The position numbers and the translations under genes were made by a program. DNA of 64,000 bases from Sutterella wadsworthensis (GTDB taxonomy: Bacteria > Pseudomonadota > Gammaproteobacteria > Burkholderiales > Burkholderiaceae_F), in the NCBI RefSeq assembly GCF_003315195.1, contig NZ_QNRV01000009.1:16283-80282 (forward strand), written 5' to 3'. Every line of letters begins with the position of its first letter. Position 1 is the first letter of the stretch. Below the pieces are notes generated by a model. That model saw only the letters and a program-made list of their open reading frames with translations, made no database searches and was not told the DNA's origin. Shown here piece after piece: positions 37,475-47,980 of this stretch.

Positions 37475-38752
37475 TCAGCTTCGGCCTTCACCATGACCGA
37501 GCACGATGTACTTCAGACTCGTCAGTCCTTCCAGCCCGACAGGTCCGCGGGCATGCAGACGATCTGTTGAAATGCCGATTTCAGCCCCTAAACCATATTC
37601 AAAGCCGTCGGCAAAGCGTGTAGAGGCATTGACCATCACAGAGCTGGAATCTACTTCACGCAGGAATCTGTCGGCAGAGTCCAAGCTACGGGTGATGATG
37701 GCATCGGTATGGCGTGAGCTGTGCAGATCGATAAAGTCGATTGCGGCATCGAGCGATTCCACTACAGCGATACTGATAATGAGTGCGTTGTACTCTGTAT
37801 CCCAATCTTCTTCAGTGGCGGGTATCGCCGGAACACCTGCTCGGAGCAGAATGGCAAGCGCCTGCGGGTCACAGCGCATTTCGACCTTTTTTTCCGTCCA
37901 GAGCTTCCCGATCATCGGCAGAAACGACTCCGCTTCATCGCGGTGAACCAGGAGTGTTTCCGTGGCATTGCAGGGAGATGGGCGCTGGGTCTTAGCATTA
38001 TCAACAACGCTAAGCGCCATTTCCAGATCGGCACCGGCATCCACATAGGTGTGGCAAATGCCGTTCAGGTGCTTGATCATCGGCACCGTCGCTTCTGCCA
38101 TGAGGCGAGAGATGAGGCCCTTGCCGCCGCGCGGGATGAGCACATCGACATAATCGCGTGCGCGGATCAGTTCACCAACTGCGGCACGGTCGGTTGTGGG
38201 GATGAGCTGGACGGCGTCAGCAGGCAGCGCTGCATCGGCGAGTGCTTCCGAAACAACGGCGGCCAGCGCTCGGTTGGTTTCAATGGCTTCATGTCCGCCG
38301 CGCAGGATGACGGCGTTGCCGGACTTGATTACCAGCGCTGCAGCATCGATGGTGACGTTGGGACGGGATTCATAAATCATGGCGATGACGCCGAGCGGCA
38401 CCCGCATGCGGCCGACACGGATGCCCGATGGCATAGGACGAAGGTTTTCGATGCCTCCGACCGGATCAGCGAGTTCAGCAATCTGCCGCACGCCCGTGAC
38501 CATCTGATCAAGCACACGGTCAGTGACGGCAAGTCTGTCGACGAAGGCGGCCGAGAGTCCTTCACTGCGGGCATTTGCCAGGTCAACAGCATTGGCAGCT
38601 TGAATCACATCGCGGCGTGTCATCAGCGCCTGGGCGATGCGTTCAAGTGCGGCATTTTTCTTTTCGGTCGACGCACAGGCCGTAATCCGACTCGCCCGAC
38701 GGGCAGCCGTACCGATTTCGTGAATCAATTCGCGTGCGGAAGTTTCAGGCAT
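37475..38752 (-). CDS. proA: Glutamate-5-semialdehyde dehydrogenase (gamma-glutamyl phosphate reductase)
   Basis: ProA reduces gamma-glutamyl phosphate in proline synthesis. The 425-residue protein starts [14 protein letters not shown] with GAAGGAATTC upstream. Family marks are [16 protein letters not shown], the region [13 protein letters not shown], the catalytic cysteine in [13 protein letters not shown], and the C-terminal [13 protein letters not shown]. An upstream extension of 25 residues is not conserved. It follows holA by 160 bases; proB is not here. Confidence 0.96.
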   Translation of the reverse strand: MPETSARELIHEIGTAARRASRITACASTEKKNAALERIAQALMTRRDVIQAANAVDLANARSEGLSAAFVDRLAVTDRVLDQMVTGVRQIAELADPVGGIENLRPMPSGIRVGRMRVPLGVIAMIYESRPNVTIDAAALVIKSGNAVILRGGHEAIETNRALAAVVSEALADAALPADAVQLIPTTDRAAVGELIRARDYVDVLIPRGGKGLISRLMAEATVPMIKHLNGICHTYVDAGADLEMALSVVDNAKTQRPSPCNATETLLVHRDEAESFLPMIGKLWTEKKVEMRCDPQALAILLRAGVPAIPATEEDWDTEYNALIISIAVVESLDAAIDFIDLHSSRHTDAIITRSLDSADRFLREVDSSSVMVNASTRFADGFEYGLGAEIGISTDRLHARGPVGLEGLTSLKYIVLGHGEGRS

Positions 38753-38912
38753 GAGAATTCCTTCATAAGTGATTGCCGCCGAGTCGGAATGGAGGCGTCG
38801 AAAAAACTTGTGAAAAAGCCTCGACATCAGGCAGGATGGCTCGATTGTGTTTGGATTTTATCCGCAGGAGCGCTCAATGCTGTGCGTGCCAGTGAACACA
38901 AGGTCCTGAGGA

Positions 38913-39920
38913 TCAGCGAGTTCGCGCAAGGAAAAGACAAACGCTCTTTAACTCAATCCATGGATCACCGTCGCGTTCGCGTACGGAGAGTCCCTTGCTC
39001 AGGCGGTCAATGTCGGCGCAGACGTCAAGTGCGGCGGCAAGGCGCTTGAGCGGAATTCTCCGAGCGGCGGCCTTCATCGCATTCGTGGCAAAGACCCCTT
39101 TTACGTAGAGGTTCCCTGAAGTCTCAAAGCTCGCGCGCAGTTTGATCAGGCTGCGGATCTGATTGGTGAGAATCGCGAGCAAAAAGGGAAGCGGCTCCCC
39201 TTGAGCCTCCAGACCATCAACAATACGTGCAGTGCGGTCGGCAGAGGCGGTGCAAAAGCTTTCCACCAGCGCTTCCGTGGTATAGCGGGAGCAGTTGCCG
39301 ACAGAAGCTTCAATTTGTTCAAGCGTCAATTCGCCCTGAGGAAAAAGCAGAGAAAGTTTTCCGACTTCCTGCTTGGCGGCTAGAAGATTCCCTTCCACGA
39401 GATCGGCAAAGGCTTCAAGCACATCGCGGGCGGCCGTCTGGCCATTAGCGCGCATGCGTCCGGCGAGCCACTGCGGCAGCTGCGCACGCTCCACGGGATC
39501 GCACTCGACAACAGTGGCGGCTTTGACGAGCGCCTGCCACCAGGCGGCCTTCTGTCCCTGCCAGTCTGGACGGGGCATCGTAAAAAGCGTCACCACGCCG
39601 TCGACAGGGCGCTCTACAAATTCGGGGAGCGCTTTATTGCCTTTGATGCCGGGACGACCTGACGGCAACCGAACTTCGAGGAACTTTTTGTCGTCGAACA
39701 TACCGATGGATGCCGCGGCATCAGGAAGCTGCGACCAGTCGGCCGAGGCTGAAAGCTCAAGCACCTGACGATCGGTATACCCCAGTTCCCGCGCTCGGCG
39801 GCGCAGCAGATCCGCTGATTCAAGCATCAGCAGATCTTCACTGCCCGTTACCAGCCAAAACGGTGCAAGTTCGCGGCGATTGGCAAGATCGGCAGCGAGG
39901 CTGCCGGCATTATGCGCCAT
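38913..39920 (-). CDS. holA: DNA polymerase III subunit delta
   Basis: HolA is the clamp-loader delta subunit. The 335-residue protein has the N-terminal PFWLVTGSEDLLMLESADLLRRRA of the family, then YTDRQVLEL, PDWQGQKAAWWQAL, and the helical C-terminal domain beginning after LLAAKQEVGKL. It is preceded 9 bases away by lptE, the usual arrangement, and followed by proA. Sequence identity in this family is low, but the neighbour and fold pattern are consistent. Confidence 0.93.
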   Translation of the reverse strand: MAHNAGSLAADLANRRELAPFWLVTGSEDLLMLESADLLRRRARELGYTDRQVLELSASADWSQLPDAAASIGMFDDKKFLEVRLPSGRPGIKGNKALPEFVERPVDGVVTLFTMPRPDWQGQKAAWWQALVKAATVVECDPVERAQLPQWLAGRMRANGQTAARDVLEAFADLVEGNLLAAKQEVGKLSLLFPQGELTLEQIEASVGNCSRYTTEALVESFCTASADRTARIVDGLEAQGEPLPFLLAILTNQIRSLIKLRASFETSGNLYVKGVFATNAMKAAARRIPLKRLAAALDVCADIDRLSKGLSVRERDGDPWIELKSVCLFLARTR

Positions 39921-39929
39921 GATGAACCT

Positions 39930-40454
39930 TTAAGGCGTATCGGTACTCGGGCCCTTGGCGGCGCCAAGACGCTGCACGATCTGAGAGATCAGATCGTTTT
40001 CCATGTCGTCGTAAAGCACTTTCTCTTCACCTTCGCGCGAAAGGAATTCACTTTCCGAATAGGTCAGATCTCGGGAGGTCGCGAGCCGCGTCGTTTCAAC
40101 GAAATCGAAACCGTCGGGGGACACAACGCGGAATTCAAGCGTCATGGTGAGTTCATATTCGCGCGCTCGACCAGCGTCGTTGATCGACAGAATGTCGCGG
40201 CTGCGGTTGACGGAAAGAAGCTCCAAAATGGCGTCTGCCTCCTTTGGAGACGTGACGACGCGAACATCGGATCCTGATTCAATGACGCGCTTTAAAAGAC
40301 CGGAAAAACGGGTGTTTTCCGGCATCTGCAGATAGAGCGTTTCAAACGGCGCGGAGAATTGGCCGCGCAGGCGAAAGCCGCAGCCCGAGAGGACGACAGA
40401 ACCGGCCAGAGAGCCCAAAAGCGCAAAAACCGAACGACGGGAGAGGTGCTGCAT
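39930..40454 (-). CDS. lptE: LPS-assembly lipoprotein LptE
   Basis: LptE plugs the LptD barrel in the outer membrane for lipopolysaccharide export. The 174-residue protein has a signal with lipobox (LAGSVVLSGCGF; Cys near residue 25), then RLRGQ, a region typical of LptE after the cysteine. The ATG at 40454 is chosen because it starts the signal; the frame is open far upstream. It sits between leuS and holA as in most proteobacteria. Two terminators separate it from leuS, so it may be read from its own promoter or by read-through. Confidence 0.9.
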   Translation of the reverse strand: MQHLSRRSVFALLGSLAGSVVLSGCGFRLRGQFSAPFETLYLQMPENTRFSGLLKRVIESGSDVRVVTSPKEADAILELLSVNRSRDILSINDAGRAREYELTMTLEFRVVSPDGFDFVETTRLATSRDLTYSESEFLSREGEEKVLYDDMENDLISQIVQRLGAAKGPSTDTP

Positions 40455-40559
40455 GCAGAAGATCCCAAAAATGAACAGGCGCTCGAAATTAGGCAAGCCC
40501 ACAAAAGAATTCATTATAAAGAGGCAGGGCTTTTGGCGGCATATTGGCAGCTGCAAAGA

Positions 40560-40623
40560 AACGACAGAGCTCCTGTCGTTAACAGAGAAAAAACGGCGCC
40601 CTTCAATGCTGAAGGACGCCGTC
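40560..40623 (-). terminator. Tandem terminators after leuS
   Basis: Two hairpins on the minus strand follow leuS: ACGGCG(T)CCTTC/GAAGG(G)CGCCGT with six T residues, then AACGACAG/CTGTCGTT with TTTCTTT. Both precede lptE. Confidence 0.8.
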
Positions 40624-40662
40624 TCAACCGGCCTTAAAGCCAATGACTCATTGAGTATCGCT

Positions 40663-43302
40663 TTATTTGGCTACGACATTCACGAGCTTTTGCTTCACGA
40701 TGATGACGCGGCGAACCGGAAGGTCACCCACAAACTTCTTGACGTCCGGATTGCTGAGTGCGGCAGCGCGGATTTCATCCTCACTGGCCTCAGCAGAAAC
40801 CGTAATGGAGCCGCGAAGCTTGCCGTTCACCTGGCAGACGAGGGTGAGCTCATCGGCCTTGATGGCATCTTCGGAAACCTCGGGCCACTTCGCATCAATG
40901 AGGTCGCCCTCGATTGCGATGAAGCCGAGCTCTTTCCAGAGTGCGGTGGTGATGTGCGGAGCAATCGGGTAGAGCGTACGCAGCAGAATGGATGCGGCTT
41001 CCTTCAGAGCAGCTTTGCCGCCTTCAGATTCCGTACCCTTAAAGCCGTCGATTGCGTTGAACATCTTCATGCAGGCTGACACCACCGTGTTGTACTGCAT
41101 GCGAGAGTAGTCGTAGTCGGCCTGCTTCAAGCACGAATGAATTTCGCGGCGAAGATGACGAGCTTCGTGACTGAAACCCTCAGAAGTCGATGCTTCCTGT
41201 GCATTGTTCAGGTGAGTTTGATGCGCATAGGCCCAGTTCCAAATACGGCGCAGGAAGCGGAACGTGCCTTCGGCACCGGAATTCGACCAGGCCGCCGATT
41301 GATCTGGAGGACCGGCAAACATCACGAAACTGCGGGCCGTGTCAGCGCCGAACTTGTTGATAATGTCGCGCGGTTCAACGACATTGCACTTCGACTTGGA
41401 CATCTTTTCGATGCCGCCGAGCACCACGGGCTCGCCGTCTTCCTTGGAGATCGCTCCAACGGGACGGGCTTTGTCGTCGAACTGAACCTCCACTTCGTCA
41501 GGGTAGTACCAACGGCGGTGACCATCGGGCATATCCCGGTAGTAACACTCGGCCATCAGCATGCCCTGAGTGAAGAGGTTCTTAAACGGTTCGTCGTACT
41601 TCACGAGACCGAAGTCGCGCATCACCTTTGTCCAGAAACGGGCATAAAGGAGGTGCAGCACAGCGTGTTCGATGCCGCCGATGTATTGATCCATCGGCAT
41701 CCAGTAGTCGGCGCGCTTGTCGACCATTGCTGTCGTGCAGTCGGGCGAGCAGTAACGCTGGAAATACCAGGAGGAATCGACGAACGTGTCCATCGTGTCG
41801 GTTTCACGTTCGGCGTCCGCGCCGCACTTCGGGCACTTGACGTTCTTCCAGGCATCGCACTTCGTAAGCGGATTGCCTGAACCGTCCGGCACGAGATCCT
41901 CAGGAAGCACGACCGGGAGATCTTTTTCAGGCACCGGCACAGGACCGCAGTGCGGGCAATTGATCATCGGAATGGGCGTACCCCAATAGCGCTGACGAGA
42001 GATGCCCCAGTCGCGCAGACGGAACTTCACTTCCTTTTGTCCAAGCCCCTTGGATGCGAGCTTTGCTGCAATGGCGTCAATGGCGTCATGCATGCTCAGG
42101 CCGTCAAATTCGCCGGAGTTGACAAGATGCGTTTCGCGCGTCTTGTCGCCATACCATTCCTGCCAGGCATCGGTAGAGAAGGTTTCACCGTCAACCGCAA
42201 CCACCTGCTTGATCGGAAGACCAAACTTTTTGGCAAATGCAAAGTCTCGTTCATCGTGAGCCGGGACAGCCATCACGGCGCCTTCGCCGTAGCCCATGAG
42301 GACGTAGTTGGCAATCCAGACTTCAACGGGTTCGCCCGTGAGCGGATGCTCGACGTAAAAGCCCGTCGGAACACCCTTCTTTTCCATAGCAGCCATGTCG
42401 GCTTCCGACACGCCGCCCTTGGCGCATTCAGCAATGAAGGCCTGCAGATCCGGACGATTTTTGGCGAGGTAGGAAGCGAGGGGATGTTCGGCAGCGATGG
42501 CGACGAACGTCACGCCCATCAGCGTATCGGCACGAGTCGTATAAACGGAGAGGCGCTTCTTTTCGCCGGCCAGTTCGTACGGGAAGCAAAGCGTCACGCC
42601 TTCGGAACGGCCAATCCAGTGCTCCTGCATGCGGCGAACTTGTTCGGGCCAGCCGTCAAGCGTTTTGATGTCGTCGAGGAGTTCCTGCGCGTACTGCGTA
42701 ATGCCGAGGTAATAACCCGGAATTTCGCGCTTTTCAACAATCGCGCCGGAGCGCCAGCCGCGGCCTTCAATAACCTGCTCGTTGGCCAGCACAGTCTTGT
42801 CGACCGGGTCCCAGTTGACGATCTGGGTCTTACGGTAGGCAATGCCTTTTTCCAGCATCTTGAGGAACAGCCACTGGTTCCACCGATAGTACTCGGGCTT
42901 GCAGGTAGCGACTTCACGCGACCAGTCGAAAGCAAGACCCAAGGGCTCCATCTGGGCCTTCATATCGGCGATGTTGCTGTATGTCCACGCAGCCGGCTGA
43001 ACCTTTTTTGCCAGGGCGGCATTTTCGGCCGGCAGTCCGAAGGCATCCCAGCCCATCGGCGTCATGACGTTGTAGCCCTTCATGCGGTGGAAGCGGTACA
43101 TGACGTCATTTAAGGTGTAGTTGCGCACGTGGCCCATATGCAGCTTGCCGCTCGGGTAAGGAAGCATGGAGCACACGTAGAACTTGGGCTTGGGATGGCC
43201 ATTGGCGTCTACGGCATCTTCTTTGGCACGGTAGACGTCCTTGTCCTTCCACATCGCCTGAACTTCGGATTCGACCTCCTGCGGGGAGTATGTCTCGCGC
43301 AT
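40663..43302 (-). CDS. leuS: Leucyl-tRNA synthetase
   Basis: LeuS charges tRNA-Leu. It is a class I enzyme of 879 residues with an HIGH-type motif in [17 protein letters not shown], the editing domain (with [19 protein letters not shown]), the zinc-type cysteines in CPHCG and CPKCG, and KMSKS in [13 protein letters not shown]. All parts of a normal bacterial LeuRS are present. It is the first gene of a minus-strand group that continues to lptE, holA and proA. Confidence 0.98.
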   Translation of the reverse strand: MRETYSPQEVESEVQAMWKDKDVYRAKEDAVDANGHPKPKFYVCSMLPYPSGKLHMGHVRNYTLNDVMYRFHRMKGYNVMTPMGWDAFGLPAENAALAKKVQPAAWTYSNIADMKAQMEPLGLAFDWSREVATCKPEYYRWNQWLFLKMLEKGIAYRKTQIVNWDPVDKTVLANEQVIEGRGWRSGAIVEKREIPGYYLGITQYAQELLDDIKTLDGWPEQVRRMQEHWIGRSEGVTLCFPYELAGEKKRLSVYTTRADTLMGVTFVAIAAEHPLASYLAKNRPDLQAFIAECAKGGVSEADMAAMEKKGVPTGFYVEHPLTGEPVEVWIANYVLMGYGEGAVMAVPAHDERDFAFAKKFGLPIKQVVAVDGETFSTDAWQEWYGDKTRETHLVNSGEFDGLSMHDAIDAIAAKLASKGLGQKEVKFRLRDWGISRQRYWGTPIPMINCPHCGPVPVPEKDLPVVLPEDLVPDGSGNPLTKCDAWKNVKCPKCGADAERETDTMDTFVDSSWYFQRYCSPDCTTAMVDKRADYWMPMDQYIGGIEHAVLHLLYARFWTKVMRDFGLVKYDEPFKNLFTQGMLMAECYYRDMPDGHRRWYYPDEVEVQFDDKARPVGAISKEDGEPVVLGGIEKMSKSKCNVVEPRDIINKFGADTARSFVMFAGPPDQSAAWSNSGAEGTFRFLRRIWNWAYAHQTHLNNAQEASTSEGFSHEARHLRREIHSCLKQADYDYSRMQYNTVVSACMKMFNAIDGFKGTESEGGKAALKEAASILLRTLYPIAPHITTALWKELGFIAIEGDLIDAKWPEVSEDAIKADELTLVCQVNGKLRGSITVSAEASEDEIRAAALSNPDVKKFVGDLPVRRVIIVKQKLVNVVAK

Positions 43303-43616
43303 AACGCTCTTTGTCCAGTGTGAATAAGTTGGGGGGAAATTTGAGAATAGTTGTTAAGTATAGCCGCCAGACCTTGGCGAGAACGCCTTCAGATCCCTCT
43401 GGAATACCTGCTGAGTGATGCAAGTTCGGCTCACTGAACCGGCTTTTCCGGTTTGCAATAGAAAACTACGATATTGTCCTTAGACTTTGAGTATGGTGTG
43501 CTGTTTGGCAGTTTTAAATCGAAGCGGTGCAGTTGGCTCTGCTTGTGCTACCTTTTCGGCCGCAAATTCATTTCTTGCATTGTCTTCAGAAAAACTATTC
43601 CATCGAAAGTCTGCCT
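43303..43616. other. Divergent intergenic region between leuS and the helicase gene
   Basis: The 314-base gap should hold both promoters. A small stem, AACCGG/CCGGTT, lies near 43437. No RNA gene or leader peptide was recognised. Confidence 0.4.
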
Positions 43617-46067
43617 ATGTCGAGCGATATTCTGGCCAACCTCAATCCCGAGCAGCATCGGGCAGTGACCGCACCTGAAGAGAGCGTTCTCATTCTTGCC
43701 GGCGCGGGATCCGGCAAGACGCGAGTGCTGACCACGCGCATCGCCTGGCTGCTTGAGCATAATTTGGCGACGACGGGAGAGATTCTGGCGGTGACCTTTA
43801 CCAACAAGGCCGCCAAGGAAATGCTCACGCGTTTGGAAGGCATGATTCCTTATGACCTTCGCCGCATGTGGGTCGGCACTTTCCATGGCCTGTGCAACCG
43901 TATTCTGCGCATTCATGCGCAGGAAGCGGGACTGCCGAAGACCTTCCAGATCTTGGATTCCGGGGATCAGCTTTCGCTGGTGAAGCGGCTCATGAAAGCT
44001 GCCAATATTGATGTGGAAAAGACGGATCCCAAGCAGGTCGTCAATTTCATTAATTGGTGCAAAGAAAACGGACTGAGGTCTTCGGGCGTTTCAGCGAAGG
44101 ATGCGTCCGATCTGCGTCTCGGGCTTTACCAAGCTTACGAGCGGGAATGTCAGAAGCAGGGGGTAGTGGATTTCGCGGAACTGCTTCTTCGCTGCTACGA
44201 GCTGCTCACCCGTAATGACCTTGTTCGTGCGCACTATCAAAAGCGCTTCCGTCATATTCTCGTCGACGAGTTTCAAGATACCAACGTTTTGCAGTACCGC
44301 TGGCTCAAAATCTTGGCCGGTGAGAAGCTCGGTCCAAACGGTACGTCTTTGAATGCGGTTTTCGCGGTTGGTGATGACGATCAGTCCATTTACGCTTTCC
44401 GCGGCGCCAACATCGGCAACATGGCGGACTTTCTCAAGGACTTTCATGTTGAGAAGCCCATCAAACTTGAACAGAACTATCGCTCGACAAAGACGGTGCT
44501 GGATGCCGCCAATGCTCTGATTGCCAATAATGACGGACGCTTGGGCAAAAACCTTTGGACAAGCGGCAGTCAAGGCGCAAAGATTTTGGTGAAGGAGCTC
44601 GAGAGCGAGATGGATGAAGCCGCTTGGGTGGTGGATTCGATTCGTCGAGCTCAGCGCCTTACTGGAGGCGATGCGTCTTGGCGTCAGTTTGCGATTCTTT
44701 ATCGAACGAACGCTCAGTCACGGGCGCTTGAAGCCGAACTGACGGCCCGAGGCGTGCCGTATCGCATCTATGGCGGTCTTCGGTTCTTTGAACGCGCGGA
44801 AGTCAAAAATCTGCTGGGGTATCTCAGGATGATTACCAATCCGTGGGATGACACCAGTTTTCTGCGTGTGGTTAATTTTCCGACGCGCGGCATCGGAGCG
44901 AAAACCATTGAGACGCTCCAGGAGTCAGCCCGTGCAAGTGGTCAGAGCCTTTGGGCCACACTGATTCAAATGGGCGACCAGCTGTCGGGGCGCCTGGCAG
45001 CCTTTCGCGACCTGATCTTTACGCTGCGTGAGACAGCGCAGAATATGACGCTTCCGGATGCGGTGGCACATGTCATTAAGGCTTCTGGGCTCGAGGCCTG
45101 CTACGAAAAAGATAAGGATGGCCCGGATCGCCTTGAGAACATGAAGGAAGTGATCACAGCCGCTGAAGGGTGGTTTAAAAACGAAAGACTGCCGGAAGAT
45201 CTTTTGGCTTTCTCGCCAGCTAATGATGAGGTTCCGACGCCGATGGAGGGGTTTCTCACGCAGGCTACGCTTGAAGCGGGCGACAAGAGCGAAGGCCAGA
45301 ATGTCAATGCCGTGCAGCTGATGACCGTGCATTCCGCGAAAGGGCTCGAATTCCCCTGGGTATTTATCGTTGGTGCCGAGGAAGGTATCTTTCCTCATTT
45401 TTCTGCTGTGAAAACCGTTTCCGAAGGCGGTCAAGGAGGGCTAGAGGAAGAGCGGCGCTTGATGTACGTGGCTATTACCCGTGCTAAGGAGCGACTCGTC
45501 TTCACGCACTGCAAGGTTCGCCGAACTTACGGCACAATCTTCAATAATCCGCTTTCATCCTTCGTTAAAGAAATCCCAGCAGAACTTGTGCAGATGGAGC
45601 CGCTCTTTGATGACGATGAGGATGATGATTCAGATCGGCAGGGCGGCCATTTCTACGGACGCGACCGCGACGATTCCTATGGGCGCGGGGCTCGCTGGGG
45701 AGGCAGCTCATCGGGCTATTCCGGCGGCTACGGTCGTTCCGGTCAGGGTTACAGCGGTTACGGTTCAGGACGCAGTTCAGGCGGATCGTATGGTTCTAAC
45801 CGCGTAAGCGATGCGGTTGTTTCCGAGAGCGGGCGGCGCAGCTTTGCCGGCGCCGGCGCAAGTCTGGCGGCCGCTCAGCAGCGCCGGGCTGAAGACGATT
45901 GCGGATATAAACCCGGCGACCGTGTTCGTCATGATGTTTTTGGGGCGGGTACCGTTAAAGCAGTGATTGGTTCGGGCAGTACGACGGTGCTGCGCATTAC
46001 GTTCGGTTCGTCCACAAAAGATCTTCTTTTGCGGGTTGCCAAAGAGAAACTGCATCACGCCGGATGA
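43617..46067 (+). CDS. uvrD: UvrD/PcrA-type DNA helicase with a Gly-rich insert before the Tudor domain
   Basis: This is a superfamily 1 3'-5' helicase of 816 residues, active in repair. Motif I is ILAGAGSGKTRVL, then AVTFTNKAAKEM, VDEFQDTN, GDDDQSIYAFRGA, NYRST, and MTVHSAKGLEFPWVF near the end, followed by YVAITRAKERL. A segment of roughly 95 residues is rich in Gly, Ser, Tyr and Arg/Asp, including DDEDDDSD and GYSGGYG repeats. It precedes a C-terminal Tudor-like domain (PGDRVRHDVFGAGTV). The ATG at 43617 is chosen; the frame is open 30 codons upstream. Rep or PcrA naming is possible. Confidence 0.92.
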   Translation: MSSDILANLNPEQHRAVTAPEESVLILAGAGSGKTRVLTTRIAWLLEHNLATTGEILAVTFTNKAAKEMLTRLEGMIPYDLRRMWVGTFHGLCNRILRIHAQEAGLPKTFQILDSGDQLSLVKRLMKAANIDVEKTDPKQVVNFINWCKENGLRSSGVSAKDASDLRLGLYQAYERECQKQGVVDFAELLLRCYELLTRNDLVRAHYQKRFRHILVDEFQDTNVLQYRWLKILAGEKLGPNGTSLNAVFAVGDDDQSIYAFRGANIGNMADFLKDFHVEKPIKLEQNYRSTKTVLDAANALIANNDGRLGKNLWTSGSQGAKILVKELESEMDEAAWVVDSIRRAQRLTGGDASWRQFAILYRTNAQSRALEAELTARGVPYRIYGGLRFFERAEVKNLLGYLRMITNPWDDTSFLRVVNFPTRGIGAKTIETLQESARASGQSLWATLIQMGDQLSGRLAAFRDLIFTLRETAQNMTLPDAVAHVIKASGLEACYEKDKDGPDRLENMKEVITAAEGWFKNERLPEDLLAFSPANDEVPTPMEGFLTQATLEAGDKSEGQNVNAVQLMTVHSAKGLEFPWVFIVGAEEGIFPHFSAVKTVSEGGQGGLEEERRLMYVAITRAKERLVFTHCKVRRTYGTIFNNPLSSFVKEIPAELVQMEPLFDDDEDDDSDRQGGHFYGRDRDDSYGRGARWGGSSSGYSGGYGRSGQGYSGYGSGRSSGGSYGSNRVSDAVVSESGRRSFAGAGASLAAAQQRRAEDDCGYKPGDRVRHDVFGAGTVKAVIGSGSTTVLRITFGSSTKDLLLRVAKEKLHHAG

Positions 46068-46154
46068 TTCTGCAGAAGTCAGCAGGCCTGTTGCGGCCTC
46101 TGATAGAATCCAAATTCTTCTCCGGGCAGCCCCCGGAGAGAGATCAAGCACGGT

Positions 46155-46230
46155 GGGACCATAGTTCAACTGGATAGAACTGGCCCCTCCTAAGGGTCGG
46201 ATCTGGGTTCGAGTCCCGGTGGTCCCACCA
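46155..46230 (+). tRNA. tRNA-Arg (anticodon CCT)
   Basis: The 76-base sequence folds as a cloverleaf with acceptor GGGACCA/TGGTCCC, T arm GGGTTCGAGTCCC and encoded CCA. The anticodon stem GGCCC/GGGTC holds loop CTCCTAA, so the anticodon is CCT, reading AGG. It follows the helicase gene by 87 bases. Its 3' side is a typical place for integrated elements; see the repeats downstream. Confidence 0.95.
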
Positions 46231-46340
46231 CTACCACTGTGCTTGAGGGCTGTATAGGGCTTATTTTACAAGGTAAACAATATAATTAAAAAACTTGGAA
46301 GGCTGCAGCAGGGTGCGTCGGCCAACTGCATCGACGATCG

Positions 46341-46420
46341 TTAAAGCCTCACAACTGATACTGCGAGCAGAAAAAGAGGTTTAAAGCCTCACAAATTCAG
46401 AACTGTCTACAGCCTCACAA
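46341..46420 (+). repeat. Three short direct repeats downstream of tRNA-Arg
   Basis: TTAAAGCCTCACAA occurs at 46341-46354 and 46381-46394, and AGCCTCACAA again at 46411-46420. The 40-base and 26-base spacing is irregular. No gene lies in the 339-base gap (46231-46569). Subterminal repeats of this kind occur at ends of some insertion sequences, for instance IS21, but no transposase is near. Confidence 0.65.
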
Positions 46421-46514
46421 ATACCATGAGCTGCAATGGCCTGGGATCTCTTCATGGAGCTCTTTAAGGCATTTCTTCGATAAGACTGCGTTCGAAATAA
46501 AGGGCTCGCTCAAA

Positions 46515-46552
46515 AAAGAAGCACGTTGTCTTTTGGGTCAACGTGCTTCTTT
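46515..46552. terminator. Bidirectional terminator after the MmgE/PrpD gene
   Basis: Perfect 14-bp arms (AAAGAAGCACGTTG and its complement) enclose a 10-base loop, just past the stop of the minus-strand MmgE/PrpD gene. A/T runs on both flanks allow action in both directions. Confidence 0.85.
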
Positions 46553-46569
46553 CTAGTGCATGCGGTGAG

Positions 46570-47901
46570 TTAAGCGAGCAAATCCATCAAAGGGGCAATG
46601 GACTTTTGCTTTCCAAGATCAATCACGAATTGAATAATGTGCTGACGCTTTGACGCATCCATTTCATTCACCGCAGCTTCAAATTTAGCGACGATTTGTT
46701 CTGGCGTGGTGCTGTCGTGCGCGTCAAGGGTTTTGTCGGCATAAACCGTCCCGTCCTTCATCACAATGGACACTTCAGCCTGACGATGCGGGAAGCGGCT
46801 TGTGGCTTCCGGACTTTCAATGACGTGCACTCGACGGGCAAGGTCAAGTACTTCTGCGTCGGTTCGCACGGCCTGCGAGAAGTTTGCTAAGGAGACGCTT
46901 CCTTTGAGCAGCGAAATGGCGAAACAGAAGGGAAGCGAAAACTTTGCTTCATCTTCGGTGGCTGTTTTGAGCTGTGAAGTCAGATCGAAAGCTACCTTGT
47001 AGGTGGCTACATCAATTCGTTCAATCTCTTTTGGATTAATGGCATATTTGGCCATCAGTTTAAAGAGCACATCAAGGGGAGAATTGGTATGTCCGCAGGA
47101 CGAATACACCTTGTAGAAAGCTGAATCGGACACCAGTGCATCTTCAGATAAATGGGTGAGGTTTTCTGTATGCGGTTCAGTGCAGGTTGCTGCTACGAAA
47201 CCTTTTTTACCCAGAAGTGCAGAGTGAGAGCCTGTCAGCCCCAACTTTGCCAGAGAGGCGGCATCAATCCCGTTTTGACAAGCTTCCGCAATATTGATGG
47301 CTTTGGCATGCGAGCCAAAGGACTCCACCAGTCCTCCTGCCATCGTCGCGGCGATGCCAATAGCGTTATTGGTTTCTTCTGCGGACAGTTTCAGCAGACT
47401 GGCGGCTGCGGCCGCAGCGGCGATAGTCCCGCAAGTGCCGGTTGTATGCCACGTCCGGTAATGGGACGGATTGACAGTGCGCCCCAAGCGGGAAAAAACT
47501 TCATAACCGAGAATGACCGCTTTTAAAACATCGGCTCCGCTGGCATTGAGGTGCTCGCCAAGCGCAAGTGCCGTCGGGACGGCAATTGAACCAGGGTGCC
47601 CGATGGCTGTACGGTGTCCATCGTCGAGTTCGCAGACATGTCCGGCAATGCCGTTGAGAAAGGCGGCCGTACGGGGTGAGCATTTGGTCTGGTGACCAAT
47701 GACAGTAGAGTTTCCCTGATCACCGTTTTCAATAAAGTACTTCTGAGCGATTTCTACTTGGGGATAGTGCTCTCCGGCCACAGCGCAGCCAATCCAGTCC
47801 AATACCCGATAGGCGGCATCTTCCTTGAAATGCGGGGCAATCTTTTCCCAATCGCAATTGGCGATAAAGGATGCCAGTTCATTTTGAATATGTTCTTGCA
47901 T
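46570..47901 (-). CDS. MmgE/PrpD family protein
   Basis: This 443-residue protein belongs to the MmgE/PrpD family, which includes 2-methylcitrate dehydratase and cis-aconitate decarboxylase. Marks are AFLNGIAGHVCELDDGHRTAIGHPGSIAVPTAL, RTWHTTGTCGTIAAAAAA, AIGIAATMAGGLVESFG, GLTGSHSALLGKKGF, and YKVYSSCGHTNSPLD. It is the third gene of a minus-strand cluster with a dehydratase and a DcuC carrier, which suggests a carboxylic-acid substrate. No prpC or prpB is near, so the methylcitrate cycle is not supported. A terminator lies just before it. Confidence 0.85.
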   Translation of the reverse strand: MQEHIQNELASFIANCDWEKIAPHFKEDAAYRVLDWIGCAVAGEHYPQVEIAQKYFIENGDQGNSTVIGHQTKCSPRTAAFLNGIAGHVCELDDGHRTAIGHPGSIAVPTALALGEHLNASGADVLKAVILGYEVFSRLGRTVNPSHYRTWHTTGTCGTIAAAAAAASLLKLSAEETNNAIGIAATMAGGLVESFGSHAKAINIAEACQNGIDAASLAKLGLTGSHSALLGKKGFVAATCTEPHTENLTHLSEDALVSDSAFYKVYSSCGHTNSPLDVLFKLMAKYAINPKEIERIDVATYKVAFDLTSQLKTATEDEAKFSLPFCFAISLLKGSVSLANFSQAVRTDAEVLDLARRVHVIESPEATSRFPHRQAEVSIVMKDGTVYADKTLDAHDSTTPEQIVAKFEAAVNEMDASKRQHIIQFVIDLGKQKSIAPLMDLLA

Positions 47902-47918
47902 GATCAGCTCTCAAGATG

Positions 47919-47957
47919 AAAAAGCACTGCTCTTAAAGTGGTCGAGCAGTGCTTTTA
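47919..47957 (-). terminator. Terminator between the first DcuC gene and MmgE/PrpD
   Basis: On the minus strand AAAAGCACTGCTC and its complement surround an 11-base loop and end in TTTTT, between the carrier stop and the MmgE/PrpD start. It should reduce but may not abolish read-through. Confidence 0.75.
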
Positions 47958-47980
47958 GTGCCAATGAGGTTACGGCTAAT

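Noticed and set aside
37721..39049. A 442-codon frame antisense to proA and the end of holA
   Set aside because: It spans two real genes and shows no recognisable protein family.
41950..43113. A 387-codon frame antisense to leuS
   Set aside because: leuS is complete on the other strand; no domain on this strand.
46341..46420. A CRISPR array from the three short repeats
   Set aside because: The repeats are too short (10-14 bases), irregularly spaced, and no cas gene is in the window.
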